Source of the DNA: Heliopora coerulea
Taxonomy: Eukaryota > Cnidaria > Anthozoa > Scleralcyonacea > Helioporidae
Reading direction: 5' to 3'
Length of the DNA: 64,000 bases
Assembly (NCBI GenBank): GCA_030142905.1
Contig: JASJOG010000018.1
Location: 1,805,001-1,869,000, forward strand
The translations under genes were made by a program, and so were the position numbers. Under the pieces are notes generated by a model. It did not search any database and was not told the origin of the DNA. It saw nothing but the letters and a program-made list of their open reading frames with translations. Numbering within the stretch: position 1 is the first letter of the stretch; every line of letters begins with the position of its first letter. This document shows positions 14,801 through 28,300 of the stretch, piece by piece.

Positions 14801-17800
14801 CTTTTCACGAATTAAGTCCTGTTCGGACAGAAAAATATTAAATGTCCTGTCGAACCCTTTGGTTGTCCGGGTCATTAAACTCAACTAACGGCATCAAGTT
14901 TTTACCACATTCCCGGCCATTGACGTGTAATCTTAGGTCCTGTTCATACGTATCCGTTTTCGTTTGAAAACGCATAATTCTATTTCTCGTTTTTAAAAAC
15001 ATTTCCGTCCACACGAATACATTAACATGATTTGAAAACGCTAGCAGCCTTGAGAGAAGCTCCACTCCTCAGAAATGCCTACTTGGGTAGCAAAGTTATG
15101 CCACAACACACCTTTACGTTCTGGTCAAACCGAAAATGTTCGAGGCCTTGTTTGTCTTCGTCCTCTGTCAAGACGTTTCAGACTGGCCTTCGAGATCGGC
15201 AGTGACCTGATAATGTTAAGCTTCCTCTTCACGTAGTCATCTTGTACATTCAGCAAAGCTAGGTTGATATTAACATACGCTGTAAGGCTTGAAAAAAAGC
15301 CCAAGTAAAAGCTACACAATAGTAATACGTCCGTCCGCGAATTTAAATGTCGGGCGGGACATCATACCACCACTTAGGCGTTTTTAAAAAGTTCTGTTTT
15401 CATCGGTCAACACGAGCATCGGAAAACGATGATTTCAAAAATTTATGCTCTTGGAAGTGTTTTTGAAAAGTGCCATTCTTGGTGACCGTATTCACCGGCT
15501 ATGTGTGGACGGGGCCTCAGAAATGGTTATGACGAGAAAGGCTTGTCGGGGGGGATAGTAATATATTTCACCGAGATTTAAAGTGGGTAAACAAAATAAT
15601 AAATATTTTTAGTCGTCAAAAATTTGCGGAACTCTTGAAACAAAATTGAGGACATTCATTTGATAGCCATAGACAACTACCACATGATTAACTCACAATT
15701 TTACTTTACCTTTATTTCCTGTTGGTCCAGGTATTCCTTTCTGGCCAACACCATCATCTCCTTTTGCTCCCGAAGGACCTGATTCTCCTTTAGACCCTTT
15801 TTCACCAGGACTACCTATTACGAAAAATTTAACAATAAAAGCATTCACTCGTGGTGAGTAAAGTCGCTGAAACACAATTTAGCAGGATCAGCACACAAGC
15901 AATAAAATGGGCATGAAATATACTGTTGATAATAACTGTTGACAATATGCTGATAATACTGACAGTAAATATAGTTTGTGGATATGTATAATACTCTTAA
16001 AGTGCAGTACCACGCATATGAAGCAAGTCAAATACTTCAACTAAAGGACAAACAATAAACTAAAGGACAAACAAGGCCAAGAAACAAAGTGCAATGTTTG
16101 TCCTTGGATAAATAATTTAAATCGAGACTTTCGATGTTGGGTTGAGAAAATATGTAACATTAGGTTTAAGCAATGTCAAATCAAGATTCAATGTTAATGT
16201 GATATCAACAGTATTCGACGAATCGTGGCCTCCGAAAAGTATTACTTTAATTTAGTAAAGCTATCGCCAGCTTTTCATTTTTATAGCCGATCAACAAATT
16301 AATAGATTTATTTTCTAGACCTGTTTGGTTTTCATCGCCAAACTTTGTGTTTCGTCGAATTTTAATTTTGTAGTCCCTCTCATACCGCTGTTACGTTTAA
16401 AGTTTGAGATATGGATAAACAGTACAAAAATTTTCATGAGACTGGTAGGAGATCGCTACAACAAAACAACAACAGTTGTTTTACGGCCATTTTCCCTGCT
16501 TACGCAGGGGTTGGCCGGTGGTAGGACATCGCTGATAGTTCAATATCATTTTCTTCGACGTAATTGAACAAATTGTTCTTTTATCTACGTTTTGACATCG
16601 CGAGATCTTAGCTACAATGTCTACACAGAGAAGATTCTAACAGGTGCTGTCTATCGAAAACATTGTGTTTTTGTTAAATACAATAATATTTGTCTTTCAT
16701 ACTTCAAACGAATACTTATGTTCTTGAGGCGTTTATTTTAGAAAGATAAATGCAAATGAAATAAGGCATGACTCAAGATCTTCAGACAGTATTTTCCTAA
16801 TTAAAGCAATGTTTTCGAATGTGGGAGCTTGGAGATATTCTCGGATGATCGTTGGATGTTTGTTAACTCAAACCCCAGAAAAACGATTTCTCCGCCCTAG
16901 ACATGGAACGAACCAGCAGCTTTATGATGACCGATGACAGGCTCTAACCATTGAGCTACCGAGACTCATACGGTGCGCTAGCGTGCAAGTTGGACATATG
17001 TGCTGCCTATATGCGGCAGCCACGATACGTTAATAATTCTGTTGAATAAGACCGATATTCAAGCTCGAATTAACTTCAGAAAAACGATTCCCGAGCCCCA
17101 GACGGGGATCGAACCAGCAATCTTCCTATGACCTGTAAGACACTAGAACCATTGTGTTAGCGAGATGTCGGGCTGAGGTGCAAGTTCGACATATAAGTTG
17201 CCTATGCAGCAGCCACGATATGCTAATAACTCAAAGATTACTAGCTCATGCTAAATGGTTAGAGCATCTAACCGGTCATCAAACTTTGACAGATTTTCTT
17301 CCATTGACAATCTTGGGTTTTTTATCAGTCAGGTATGTTTTTCGCTACAGCTTTAATCACAGACATGTCAGGGGCTGGAAACCGATGTGTACCTATGACA
17401 ACCGTGTTTCTAGAAAAGTAGTTTTGAAGATAAAGTGGAGATACCTGTAAATCAATCAGTATATGTTTGTCTAATAGAGATACAGAAAAGTGGTTGAAAA
17501 ATATTTCAGTTCGTTTATTCAGTAGGTTCTTTTTGTTGGCTTTCATAATAGACAACTTCTCTTGGAAACAAAGGTTACATTGCTTTGCTCCACTTTCATA
17601 TCCTTTCGCACGTTTTAAAATTGATCAGTTCACTGTGAAATCCTTTCCTTCGTTCTTTAATCCCCAGACGTACTTTGATAAAACAGTCTTGTTCGAGTAT
17701 TTGTGGTCGCGGAATGATTTCGTATGGTTGTTGTAGCGTTGTTTGAATGGATGGGCTGTAATACCTATGTAGAATTTCTTTTCCGTGCTGTCAGCTTGCG

Positions 17801-19526
17801 AAATGTCAGCTTTGTAGATTATGTTTGAGACCATGCAGTTTCCAGGTAGTGGGCAGGATTCTTCGTTTCGGCAATTGCAATAACTTTCGTTGTTTTTCAT
17901 TTTGTCTTTGTTGAGTATGCGGGTGTTATGTTTGTTTACAATGTACTTCATGTTTCCCATGCAGCAGTAGCTAACTTTCAGGGTGTTATTGTTGAAGATT
18001 TTACGTAATTTGTTTGATGCGGTAAAGTGTTTATCTATTAAGGCGAGAAATTTACGTCCCTTGTTGGTTTTTACATTTGGGCTATATGGTGGGTTGAACC
18101 ATATTATATTTCTTGATCTTTTTCGTCATCGGGTTGCTCGTAATTTGGGATCTTCGTCAGAGAGATGTTCAATGTTGGTGTTAAAGCCGCCGTTCTTAAG
18201 TGCGTCGTTGTACGTAGGTGCAGCGTTGTTGAAGGTGGAGTAGTCGGATGATAATCCCGAAACTCTTCGACTTACCGATTTCGGAGTCTATTTGATAACG
18301 GCTGGCGGGTAGTTGGACTGTGGTTAGACGAAGACCCCAAATTACGAGCAACCGAACGGCGAAAAAAATATATTTCTTGATTTTTTTCGCCGTTCGGTTG
18401 CTCGTAATTTGGGGTCTTCGTCTAACCACAGTCCAACTACCCGCCAGCCGTTATCAAATAGACTCCGAAATCGGTAAGTCGAAGAGTTTCGGAATTATCA
18501 TCCGACTACTCCACCTTCACCAACGCTGCACCTACGTACAACGACGCACTTAAGAACGGCGGCTTTAACACCAACATTGAACATCTCTCTGACGAAGACC
18601 CCAAATTACGAGCAACCCGATGACGAAAAAGATCAAGAAATATAATATGGTTCAACCCACCATATAGCCCAAATGTAAAAACCAACAAGGGACGTAAATT
18701 TCTCGCCTTAATAGATAAACACTTTACCGCATCAAACAAATTACGTAAAATCTTCAACAATAACACCCTGAAAGTTAGCTACTGCTGCATGGGAAACATG
18801 AAGTACATTGTAAACAAACATAACACCCGCATACTCAACAAAGACAAAATGAAAAACAACGAAAGTTATTGCAATTGCCGAAACGAAGAATCCTGCCCAC
18901 TACCTGGAAACTGCATGGTCTCAAACATAATCTACAAAGCTGACATTTCGCAAGCTGACAGCACGGAAAAGAAATTCTACATAGGTATGACAGCCCATCC
19001 ATTCAAACAACGCTACAACAACCACACGAAATCATTCCGCGACCACAAATACTCGAATAAGACTGTTTTATCAAAGTACGTCTGGGGATTAAAGAACGAA
19101 GGAAAGGATTTCACAGTGAACTGATCAATTTTAAAACGTGCGAAAGGATATGAAAGTGGAGCAAAGCAATGTAACCTTTGTTTCCAAGAGAAGTTGTCTA
19201 TTATGAAAGCCAACAAAAAGAACCTACTGAATAAACAAACTGAAATATTCTCAACATGCCGACACTGGAAAAAATTTCTCATAAACAAAATAAAAACGCC
19301 GTGACGCACGGCAATGAGATCACCGAACCATTTCTATCTGACGACTTATGGGACTGTATATAAAAGAATGACTAAATCAGAATCTGGACAGTTGTCTGAA
19401 GATCATCTAAAGAGACGTGAAACTCTGAGTAACAACTAAGAGTTTTAAGCTTATTTATTTACTATCTGCTCTATCTTATAAGATATCGAGCACTCTAAAT
19501 AAAGTCAATATAGAAACTGTCTTCCT

Positions 19527-19619
<93 letters not shown>

Positions 19620-22600
19620 AGATATATATATGTATAGTTTATAATCTTAAAACTGTTTGTTGTTACTCAGAGTTCCACGCCACTGAGGGCGATCTTATAT
19701 ATATATATATATATACATATATATAACGTAAAACGAAAGATGAATGTTGTTACTAATAGTTTCACGCCAGTAGACGATCTTCAGACAACTGAAAGAAAGT
19801 TCGGTTCAATGGTTTTTTATAGAAGTCATTACGCAGATAGTTTGGAATGCGTTGACGTCGTGGCGTAGTTGCGTAGGCAGTGTTTGTCTCTGTGACGGCA
19901 TTTCGAAAAGACTTCATTTCTTTTGTTGAGGAGCGTTTTCGGATCGGCTGTCGTGATGGCGGCTTTTTCTTCAAGGCACAAATTGCATCTTTTTCCCCCG
20001 CTTGTGTATGCTTTTGCGTGTTTCAGTATTGACCATTTTACTACATACTCTCTATTCTCGCTTTTCAAGTCCCAAATATAGTTTGATAACGCGGTTTCTT
20101 TTGAGTACTTGGCATTCCGAAAGGATTTAGCTTAGTGGGTCCGTGGTAGAAGTAAGGGCTTGAATTGCGTGTTTCGACAAAACGTGTGTGTTGTGTTTGT
20201 TTATGACACATTTCATGTTGTTCATACAGCTGTAGCTTATTTTCATAGTGTTCCTGTTAAAAAATCTTGGCTAGTTTGTTGTGCGCGGGGAAATGCTTGT
20301 CAACGAGGTTGAGATATTTTCTGCCGATGTTGGTCTTTACGTTTCTGCTAAATGGGGGTTTGAACCAAAGGACGTTACGCGATCTTTTTTTATGTTCAGT
20401 GGATGCGGGTTGGGGGTCATCAGGTAAGTATTCGATTTTGGATTGGAAGCCGCTGAGTTTCAGTGCGTTGATGTAAGCAGGGGCGGTACATTCGAAGGTC
20501 GCTTGGCCGGAAGAGAGTCTTGGAAGCTCTTCTGCTAACGGACTTTGGAAGCTGTTTTATGATTGATGGTGGATGGTTAGAGTGGCTGTTGATGTATAAA
20601 GTGTCGTCGTTTGGTTTCTTATAGGGTTGGTACTTCTCGCTGGTAAGGTCTAGGGTGATGTCTAGGAAGTTAACGATTTTCATGTTGGCTGTCGCTGTAA
20701 TTCTCAGGTCAAATGAATCGAAAATGCGACTGAGCTCCTTCTTTGCTTTTTCTGCGAGTCTTCCGGTAACGTTCTTCAGTAGGATTAGGCCGTCGTCTCT
20801 GCAGAGCCTGGCGTTCTCATTTCCAAATCGGTCTGCCAGTTTGCTTAGGATGTAAAGGCCGATGAGCTCACCTCACACACCTCTGCACCGTTGCTGCTTC
20901 CCATCGTAACGTCGAACATATCTGTGCTGCTTCTCTTGACCCAGGGACTCGTTTGGTGGAATAATAATGATTTGCGTGAGGTCGTGATAATGCTAATGTC
21001 CTGGTCGGAAACTCTTGTGTGGTGCTTTGCCCATTCGATGGTCTCGTCGAGTAGTTTGTCTGTTATTGATGGATAAAAATCTACGATATCGGATGAGATA
21101 AAGGAGTGTCGCTTTTTGTTTTTAATGGATTTGAACCACGTGGTGACGGATGACGAATTAGTTCACTGGTTGACGCGTGTATCTTTTCGCAGCTCGTTGT
21201 TAATTCGGTCGAGGATTGCTTTACTGGTTCTTCTAATCTGTGGTTTTGCAGGGTTGATTAGGCTGCATTTCGGGTTATTGTTAAAGATTTCTTTATGGTC
21301 CTTGAGGGTGATAAAGGCTTCGGATTTGGCCATTGTTTCCATTGTCGTCCACGTTGAGGTAAGATGCAATTTTCTTCGCTTCCTGGTTTACCTTTTATTA
21401 TTTTTATCATTATTATTCCACCAAACGAGTCCCTGGGTCAAGAGAAGCAGCACAGATATGTTCGACGTTACGATGGGAAGCAGCAACGGTGCAGAGGTGT
21501 GTGAGGTGAGCTCATCGGCCTTTACATCCTAAGCAAACTGGCAGACCGATTTGGAAATGAGAACGCCAGGCTCTGCAGAGACGACGGCCTAATCCTACTG
21601 AAGAACGTTACCGGAAGACTCGCAGAAAAAGCAAAGAAGGAGCTCAGTCGCATTTTCGATTCATTTGACCTGAGAATTACAGCGACAGCCAACATGAAAA
21701 TCGTTAACTTCCTAGACATCACCCTAGACCTTACCAGCGAGAAGTACCAACCCTATAAGAAACCAAACGACGACACTTTATACATCAACAGCCACTCTAA
21801 CCATCCACCATCAATCATAAAACAGCTTCCAAAGTCCGTTAGCAGAAGAGCTTCCAAGACTCTCTTCCGGCCAAGCGACCTTCGAATGTACCGCCCCTGC
21901 TTACATCAACGCACTGAAACTCAGCGGCTTCCAATCCAAAATCGAATACTTACCTGATGACCCCCAACCCGCATCCACTGAACATAAAAAAAGATCGCGT
22001 AACGTCCTTTGGTTCAAACCCCCATTTAGCAGAAACGTAAAGACCAACATCGGCAGAAAATATCTCAACCTCGTTGACAAGCATTTCCCCGCGCACAACA
22101 AACTAGCCAAGATTTTTTAACAGGAACACTATGAAAATAAGCTACAGCTGTATGAACAACATGAAATGTGTCATAAACAAACACAACACACACGTTTTGT
22201 CGAAACACGCAATTCAAGCCCTTACTTCTACCACGGACCCACTAAGCTAAATCCTTTCGGAATGCCAAGTACTCAAAAGAAACCGCGTTATCAAACTATA
22301 TTTGGGACTTGAAAAGCGAGAATAGAGAGTATGTAGTAAAATGGTCAATACTGAAACACGCAAAAGCATACACAAGCGGGGGAAAAAGATGCAATTTGTG
22401 CCTTGAAGAAAAAGCCGCCATCACGACAGCCGATCCGAAAACGCTCCTCAACAAAAGAAATGAAGTCTTTTCGAAATGCCGTCACAGAGACAAACACTGC
22501 CTACGCAACTACGCCACGACGTCAACGCATTCCAAACTATCTGCGTAATGACTTCTATAAAAAACCATTGAACCGAACTTTCTTTCAGTTGTCTGAAGAT

Positions 22601-22712
22601 CGTCTACTGGCGTGAAACTATTAGTAACAACATTCATCTTTCGTTCTACGTTATTATCTTGCTCTATCGAATAAGATATGGAGCACTGTCACAGTTGTTA
22701 ATAACTTTTTCA

Positions 22713-22747
<35 letters not shown>

Positions 22748-25042
22748 TGGAACCCCACCTTACGACCACCCCGTTAATACGACCACTTTTTTTTCCCCGA
22801 ATAAGAGCTAACTTTTTTCCTTATCTGAAAACCTCGTTAATACGACCACCTCGTTAATACGACCAACGACCATATTTTGATGTCTCCTACTGTTTAATAC
22901 GACCACTCAACTTGTTGAGTAATGCCTTTTTGATATCAAATTCTGATATGCGGTGTATAATTATCTTAATCAATTACACATACGGCAAATAATTAACACT
23001 TAAACGTTTTTCAAAATTCATTTTAATTTTTATTAAACAGACAGAACGTGATTAAATATGTTTTTGGGTCGTTTTATCTTTTTCTTGCCTTCTTTTTTCT
23101 GCAACTTTCCTCTGCTGTTCTCTTTTAGCCACATTCCATTTCGACTCTAACGGATAGGTTATTCGGGATGTCCAGCAAGTTGCTTAGCAAGTCAATGTTC
23201 TTTTCCTGCCTCATAAATTTGTAAACGCATGGAATATCCATTCCATATCCCCCGCCCCGATTGACACCTGTTCCAATAACTTTAGCCTCTGCTTTACTTT
23301 TCGAACAGAAAGGAAATTCAAAAATGGCAAATGAACTCGCCAGAGTAATCTTCCAAGCTCAAACCGATTTGCTTGAGTGTCGGAAAAACCAACGGAAACT
23401 TACAGATATTTTTAAACCTAAATGAATTTAAATAACTAATATAGGGGTTTATTATCAAGGTTATTCATCTCATTTGGTTAATTTTGTTGAGTTGTGTTCA
23501 GTTAATAAAATATATTTGTGGATTATTCTGTGGTTTTAGCGTTATGCTAATTGAAATCTGACTCCGTTTGCCATGACGTCATTTAAAAAAGCATTTGTTA
23601 CGTATCTGATCCATCCCGTTAATACGACCACCCCGTTAATAAGACCAAATTTTTTCGGCCCAACGGTGGTCGTATTAACGGGGTTCCACTGTATATATAT
23701 AGTCAAAGTAAAAGACAAGTGTCCCAACTCCACTCAGCAGCGGAGAAACCATATAGTAAACAAATTAATGCTACCACGACTTGAAGAATTTTTAAAAATA
23801 TATTATATTTTGGTGATTTTAAATTTTCGGCCGTATGAAGCGGCTTTCATCAGAAATATAAGTACATAAAATGAATGACAAGCATTTATAAACTACTACA
23901 GGAAGTAATTAAAATACAGGAAGTAATTAAAATTGTGGTCATGATAGCAACCATGTTTACAATGCTTTTAAGGAAGTAGAATCTGTGACAAGGGAGCAGG
24001 CACGTAAGAGTAAACCTAAGAAAAAAGGTAATAAATGTGTGTTTGTAACTAAGTATAACCCCGGGCTCCTGATATAGCTAGCATATTTCGTAAATATCGA
24101 GCTATCATTGACACGGATGAACGAGCGAGTGAAATATTGCCTCCCGGAGCTTTGGGAGTTGCATAAAGTAGAAGTGCCAATTTAAAAGAGTTATTGGCAC
24201 CCTCTAATCCTTATCGAGCCACTCAGAGTACAGGAAATGGCTGTAGTAGGTGTTTGAAAAGATGTGATTGTTGCAACAACTTCTTAATATCGGCAGAATG
24301 ATTTTGTTCCACCATCACTGGTAGATTGTATTATATTCGGAAAAAACTTGACTGTTCCTCGCCCAATGTCGTTTATCTTGCTCAATGTGTGACTTGGGGA
24401 TTGCAGGGTGTTGGATCAACGGTGAATTTTAAACCCCGTTTGGCCAATTACAAGTCTCACATTAAGCGTAGGCGTAGGACATGTGGTATTGTTAACCATT
24501 TTATTGATAAACATGACAGCAATTTTTCTAGTTTGAAGTTTATTCTAATTGACCAAAACAACGAAAATTTAAGAAAGTGTGAAAATTTTTGGAAAGGTAC
24601 ATTATTAACCAATGTGGGAGGGATGAATAGTACACATGAATAGTACGCAGCAGTAATTTTTTTGTAATTTTTGTATTTTAATTACTTCCTGTATTTTAAT
24701 TACTTCCTGTATTTTAATTACTTCCTGTAGTAGTTTATAAATGCTTGTCATTCATTTTATGTACTTATATTTCTGATGAAGGCCGCTTCATACGGCCGAA
24801 AATTTAAAATGACCAAAATATAATATATTTTTAAAAATTCTTCAAGTCGTGGTAGCATTAATTTGTTTACTATATATATAGATATGTATATATATAACTA
24901 ACTACAGACGGAACCGTTTTGGCCTACTGGGCCTCATCAGTGTAGTGCTGACGAGCAGGATGGAAAACTCTACATTATATAGGCAACTCAAATGTTCCAC
25001 ACTAGTGGTACATCTAAGCCATGCCAGAGTGCTCTAACTAGA

Positions 25043-25089
<47 letters not shown>

Positions 25090-25322
25090 ATAGGTTGGGA
25101 ACCTCATCAAACAGCAAGAGTGCTCAATGGATATACCAGAGCTATAGACAAATCGGATCACAAAGCTTGATAACTTGTTTAAAACGTTTAATCGCTACTC
25201 ATAGTTTCATCCTTCTCGCGAAGCAATCATCAGGCGACTGATGATTGCTTCGCGAGAAGAAATGAAACTCTGAGTAGCCATTAAAATGTTTTAAACAAGT
25301 TATCTAGCTTTGGGATCTTATT

Positions 25323-25367
<45 letters not shown>

Positions 25368-28300
25368 AACCACCCAGTATCTGTAATCTTGTATCCTCAC
25401 TCAGATTTGATAACAAAGCGTAAAAGGGACTCTTGCTCTCCACCTCCCTAGTCTATTCCCCCCCCCCAGAATTCTGTAGGCTCGTATCTCTGAATTGGGT
25501 TTCTGTAATTGGACTTTGTGCTTCGTAGTCATTCTCCGTCGTTATTACTATTTTTGTTATTATCGTTGATATAATATAGAACGTACGCACTCAATCCCTT
25601 TAGACGCAAATCTTAAAGGGTATGGCGGCCATGTAGGTGTAAATAAAAAAAGAAGATCGAAATTCTTTTGTTCAGGAACACCAACATGGCGGCTATGACG
25701 TCAAGTGTATACGCTCTATTATGGTCTATGTATTAGTGTTCTTAGGCGGATCGTATAAATAAAATAAAAATTTATGGACGTTGAGTTTACCTATTCCTGG
25801 AGAACCTTTCTCTCCATTGTTGCCTGGCGGACCTTGGTCACCCTTCAGACCTTTAGGTCCAGGTGGACCTTTATAAGTGAGAAGAAAAGAAAATTACATT
25901 ATTAATGTCAACAAGAATTCTGTGGGGTTCGCAAAAAGCTGCGCAAGAAAGTACATCCTGCTTTGCAGCATGGAGTATTTTTCTCTACAAGTGTTATTGA
26001 TTAGCTTCATTTTTAAGTATATACAGTGTGCGTTCGCAAAACTTGTTTGCCAATTTCGGAATTGCCCTCTGGCTTAACCATCTCTCACTTAAAAAGATTC
26101 AAACTTTCAAGTTTTCTTGGAGTACAACTTTACAATCCAACAGCTGTAAACAGTGGTGTGTATATATATAGGGGGGGGGGGCAGAATGGACGACCGCCCC
26201 CGCACCGGACATTTCTGTCGGAAAATTTAGAGCTTGTCGGAAAATTTGAAGGAGGCTACCTTACTATATTTCGTTTGTTGAGAAGTCAAAAAACCTTCAG
26301 GGCTAGAATCGTCAAGAATTGGACATTTGTAGATCATAAAAAATGATGCAATGTTACGATAAATGAAAATTTGAAACAAATTTAAACATCTTTAATCTAA
26401 ACCGAATGCAGAAAACCGAACGTTTTCTTTTGAAATATGGCAACTGTCTGCCTACAAATTAGGGTGAGAAAATTCATTCCTCGCCGTTCGTGTTGACAGG
26501 CGCCTAACAACGTGAAGTCCGCCCGTAGCAACGTCAAACGTTTTAATTTTGAAACAACACGTTAATCGACGCACAGTGCACAGTCAATTGCAAATGCGGT
26601 AGTACAAATATAGGAAAATCATGTAATGAAAATAGCCTATAAAATTGTTGGTAACATTTTGTGTTCTGAAAAGAAGCCAGTCAATGCTACAGTGCGACCT
26701 CTATTAAGCGGCCACCCTCGGGACTTTGAAAAGTGGCCTCTTAATAGAGGTTGGCCGCTTAATAGAGGTAGAATATAAATCGGACAGAAATGGCGGTCAA
26801 AGTGATTTATTGACTCTATATAGCAAAATGCTTTTTGAAAAGAGTTAAACACGTGAAGATACATTCAACAAAATCCATGAAACAATATATAGACCTTTTT
26901 TTCACACCAACAATCCTTGTAAAATCTATTGTAGTTCAAAGCCTTTGACGGACGATTTACTTAAAATAATCGGTCAATGCTGTTTGACGTTGTGAAAGGC
27001 AAGTGTGTTAACAGAGGGGCCTGCTACGGTTTAGAACTCCCATGCGAGTATTGTTTCACAGGAGACGAGTTCTCTATTCGATGGCTTAAAACGAAACTTG
27101 AGCAGCAAGGATTTTTATAGACTAGCAATACCGTAGTTTTTCGTGCCACAGAACAGTGGGTGCTTTCAGCACCGGATGTGAATGATTTCCACGTGTATAC
27201 ATTTTGCGGCTTGTGACTTGTCATTACAATGGAGATTAAATTGCAGTTCTTGTCGTTATCAGTTATCACCTATTCTTATTGCCATCTTCCTGTCACTATT
27301 TCGCTTGAAAAGATAATTTGCTGGCCGCTTAATAGAGGTAAAAAAGCAATAAATAATGACCTTGCAACAACGAAAAGGTGGCCGCGGCCGCTTAATGGAG
27401 GCGGCCGTTGAATAGAGGTATCAAATACAGCATTTTAATGACAAATAATTCGGGACTTTAGAAAGTGGCCGTTTAATGGAGGGTGGCCGCTTAATAGGTG
27501 GCCGCTTAATTGGTTGGCGCCGCTGTGTCCGCGTACTACAGCCGAGGCTAGACTGCTGTTACTAATTTTCAACTCTAAACGACTACTAAAATGCGTTTGC
27601 CATTTGTTCAGGGAACCCAATTTAGGCTAACTCTTTTCAGAAATATTTCAAATTTCGCTCCCCCTCCAGAAATTGTTATATACGCCGCTGGTTGTAAATC
27701 CTATTGATACAAATCAGAAATTATAAACGACACTTACCAGGATCTCCTGGAGTTCCAATCTGAGTACTAGATCCAGCAGTACTACAATTACCTAGTCATA
27801 AAATTAGGTTGAGATAGTTTAATTTTATTTTTAACGAATTGTTTCTTGCAGGTTTACTTTATTAAACCCAAATTTACCGTGAACACTACCGCATTTCTTT
27901 GTTTATTTTGTTTTGAACACTTTCATTGTCTTCCGCAAAATGTAGTGTTCTGTCTTTGCAGTTATTTTCTTTCCATGAAAATCAGACTTTGCGTTAAAAC
28001 AGTGCTGGTGAGATAAATGACACATTCATACACAAGAAAATCTTTTCAATAACATTGAAGGACACGTGTTAGACTCATTGACATGGATGTCCGAGAATTA
28101 ATGTTGGCAAAGTTGAACAATATTAAAATTGCCATCGTAAAAAAAAATCGTTCCATGGGCAAATTTCTGTATTTAACAAAGAGATCTGATAGATTCATAG
28201 ATGCACAGATGAGGACAAAATGTGGCTTGAAAAAAAAAGTAATGGTCCACGGAACTACAGTCGAATGGGTCACTGGTGTTCTTAATACGTAGTGACGTTT

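Larger units (their letters stand above)
17483..19510. mobile_element. PLE array A: head-to-head Penelope-like palindrome
   Basis: 17483-18365 is repeated in near-perfect inverted form at 18385-19270, around a 20-bp centre near 18375. Each arm codes, away from the centre, for the C-terminal region of a Penelope-like element with its GIY-YIG nuclease. The right arm continues to a 3' end with a hammerhead motif and then a (TA)n tract; the left arm stops before its ribozyme. Both arms share one stop codon (17625-17627 and 19122-19124). Confidence 0.85.
19726..22695. mobile_element. PLE array B: head-to-head Penelope-like palindrome
   Basis: The left arm 19726-20967 is mirrored at 21406-22655, with a single-copy middle (20968-21405) belonging to the left, longer copy. 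The arms look essentially identical, including their frame breaks. Both outward 3' ends carry complete hammerhead motifs, and both abut (TA)n tracts. The arrangement is one longer minus-strand copy plus one 5'-truncated plus-strand copy joined head-to-head. Confidence 0.85.
23700..24880. mobile_element. PLE array E: Penelope-like 3' fragment with inverted end copy
   Basis: The segment 23757-23860 is repeated inverted at 24770-24870 (ttaatgctaccacgacttg and its complement). Between them is a plus-strand PLE C-terminus (24060-24643) and a 19-bp unit, tattttaattacttcctg, repeated several times. Each inverted end contains a hammerhead-like core. The outer part, tgtcccaactccactc...ccatatag, recurs inverted at 46823-46855. 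Confidence 0.75.

Noticed and set aside
16885..16966. A functional tRNA gene
   Set aside because: The A and B boxes are present, but the region is part of a repeated 160-bp unit with a degraded acceptor stem, better explained as a SINE.
18360..18390. Palindrome centres as cloning or assembly artefacts
   Set aside because: Not fully excluded, but arms differ by some substitutions and deletions (array D left lacks the nuclease, array B has a single-copy middle), which a simple artefact would not produce. Kept as real with the caveat stated in the findings.
24772..24806. Plus-strand hammerhead at the right end of array E
   Set aside because: The core ctgatga and gaaa are present, but the cleavage position reads atg (G17) and stem I is weak, so it was not listed as a separate ribozyme.
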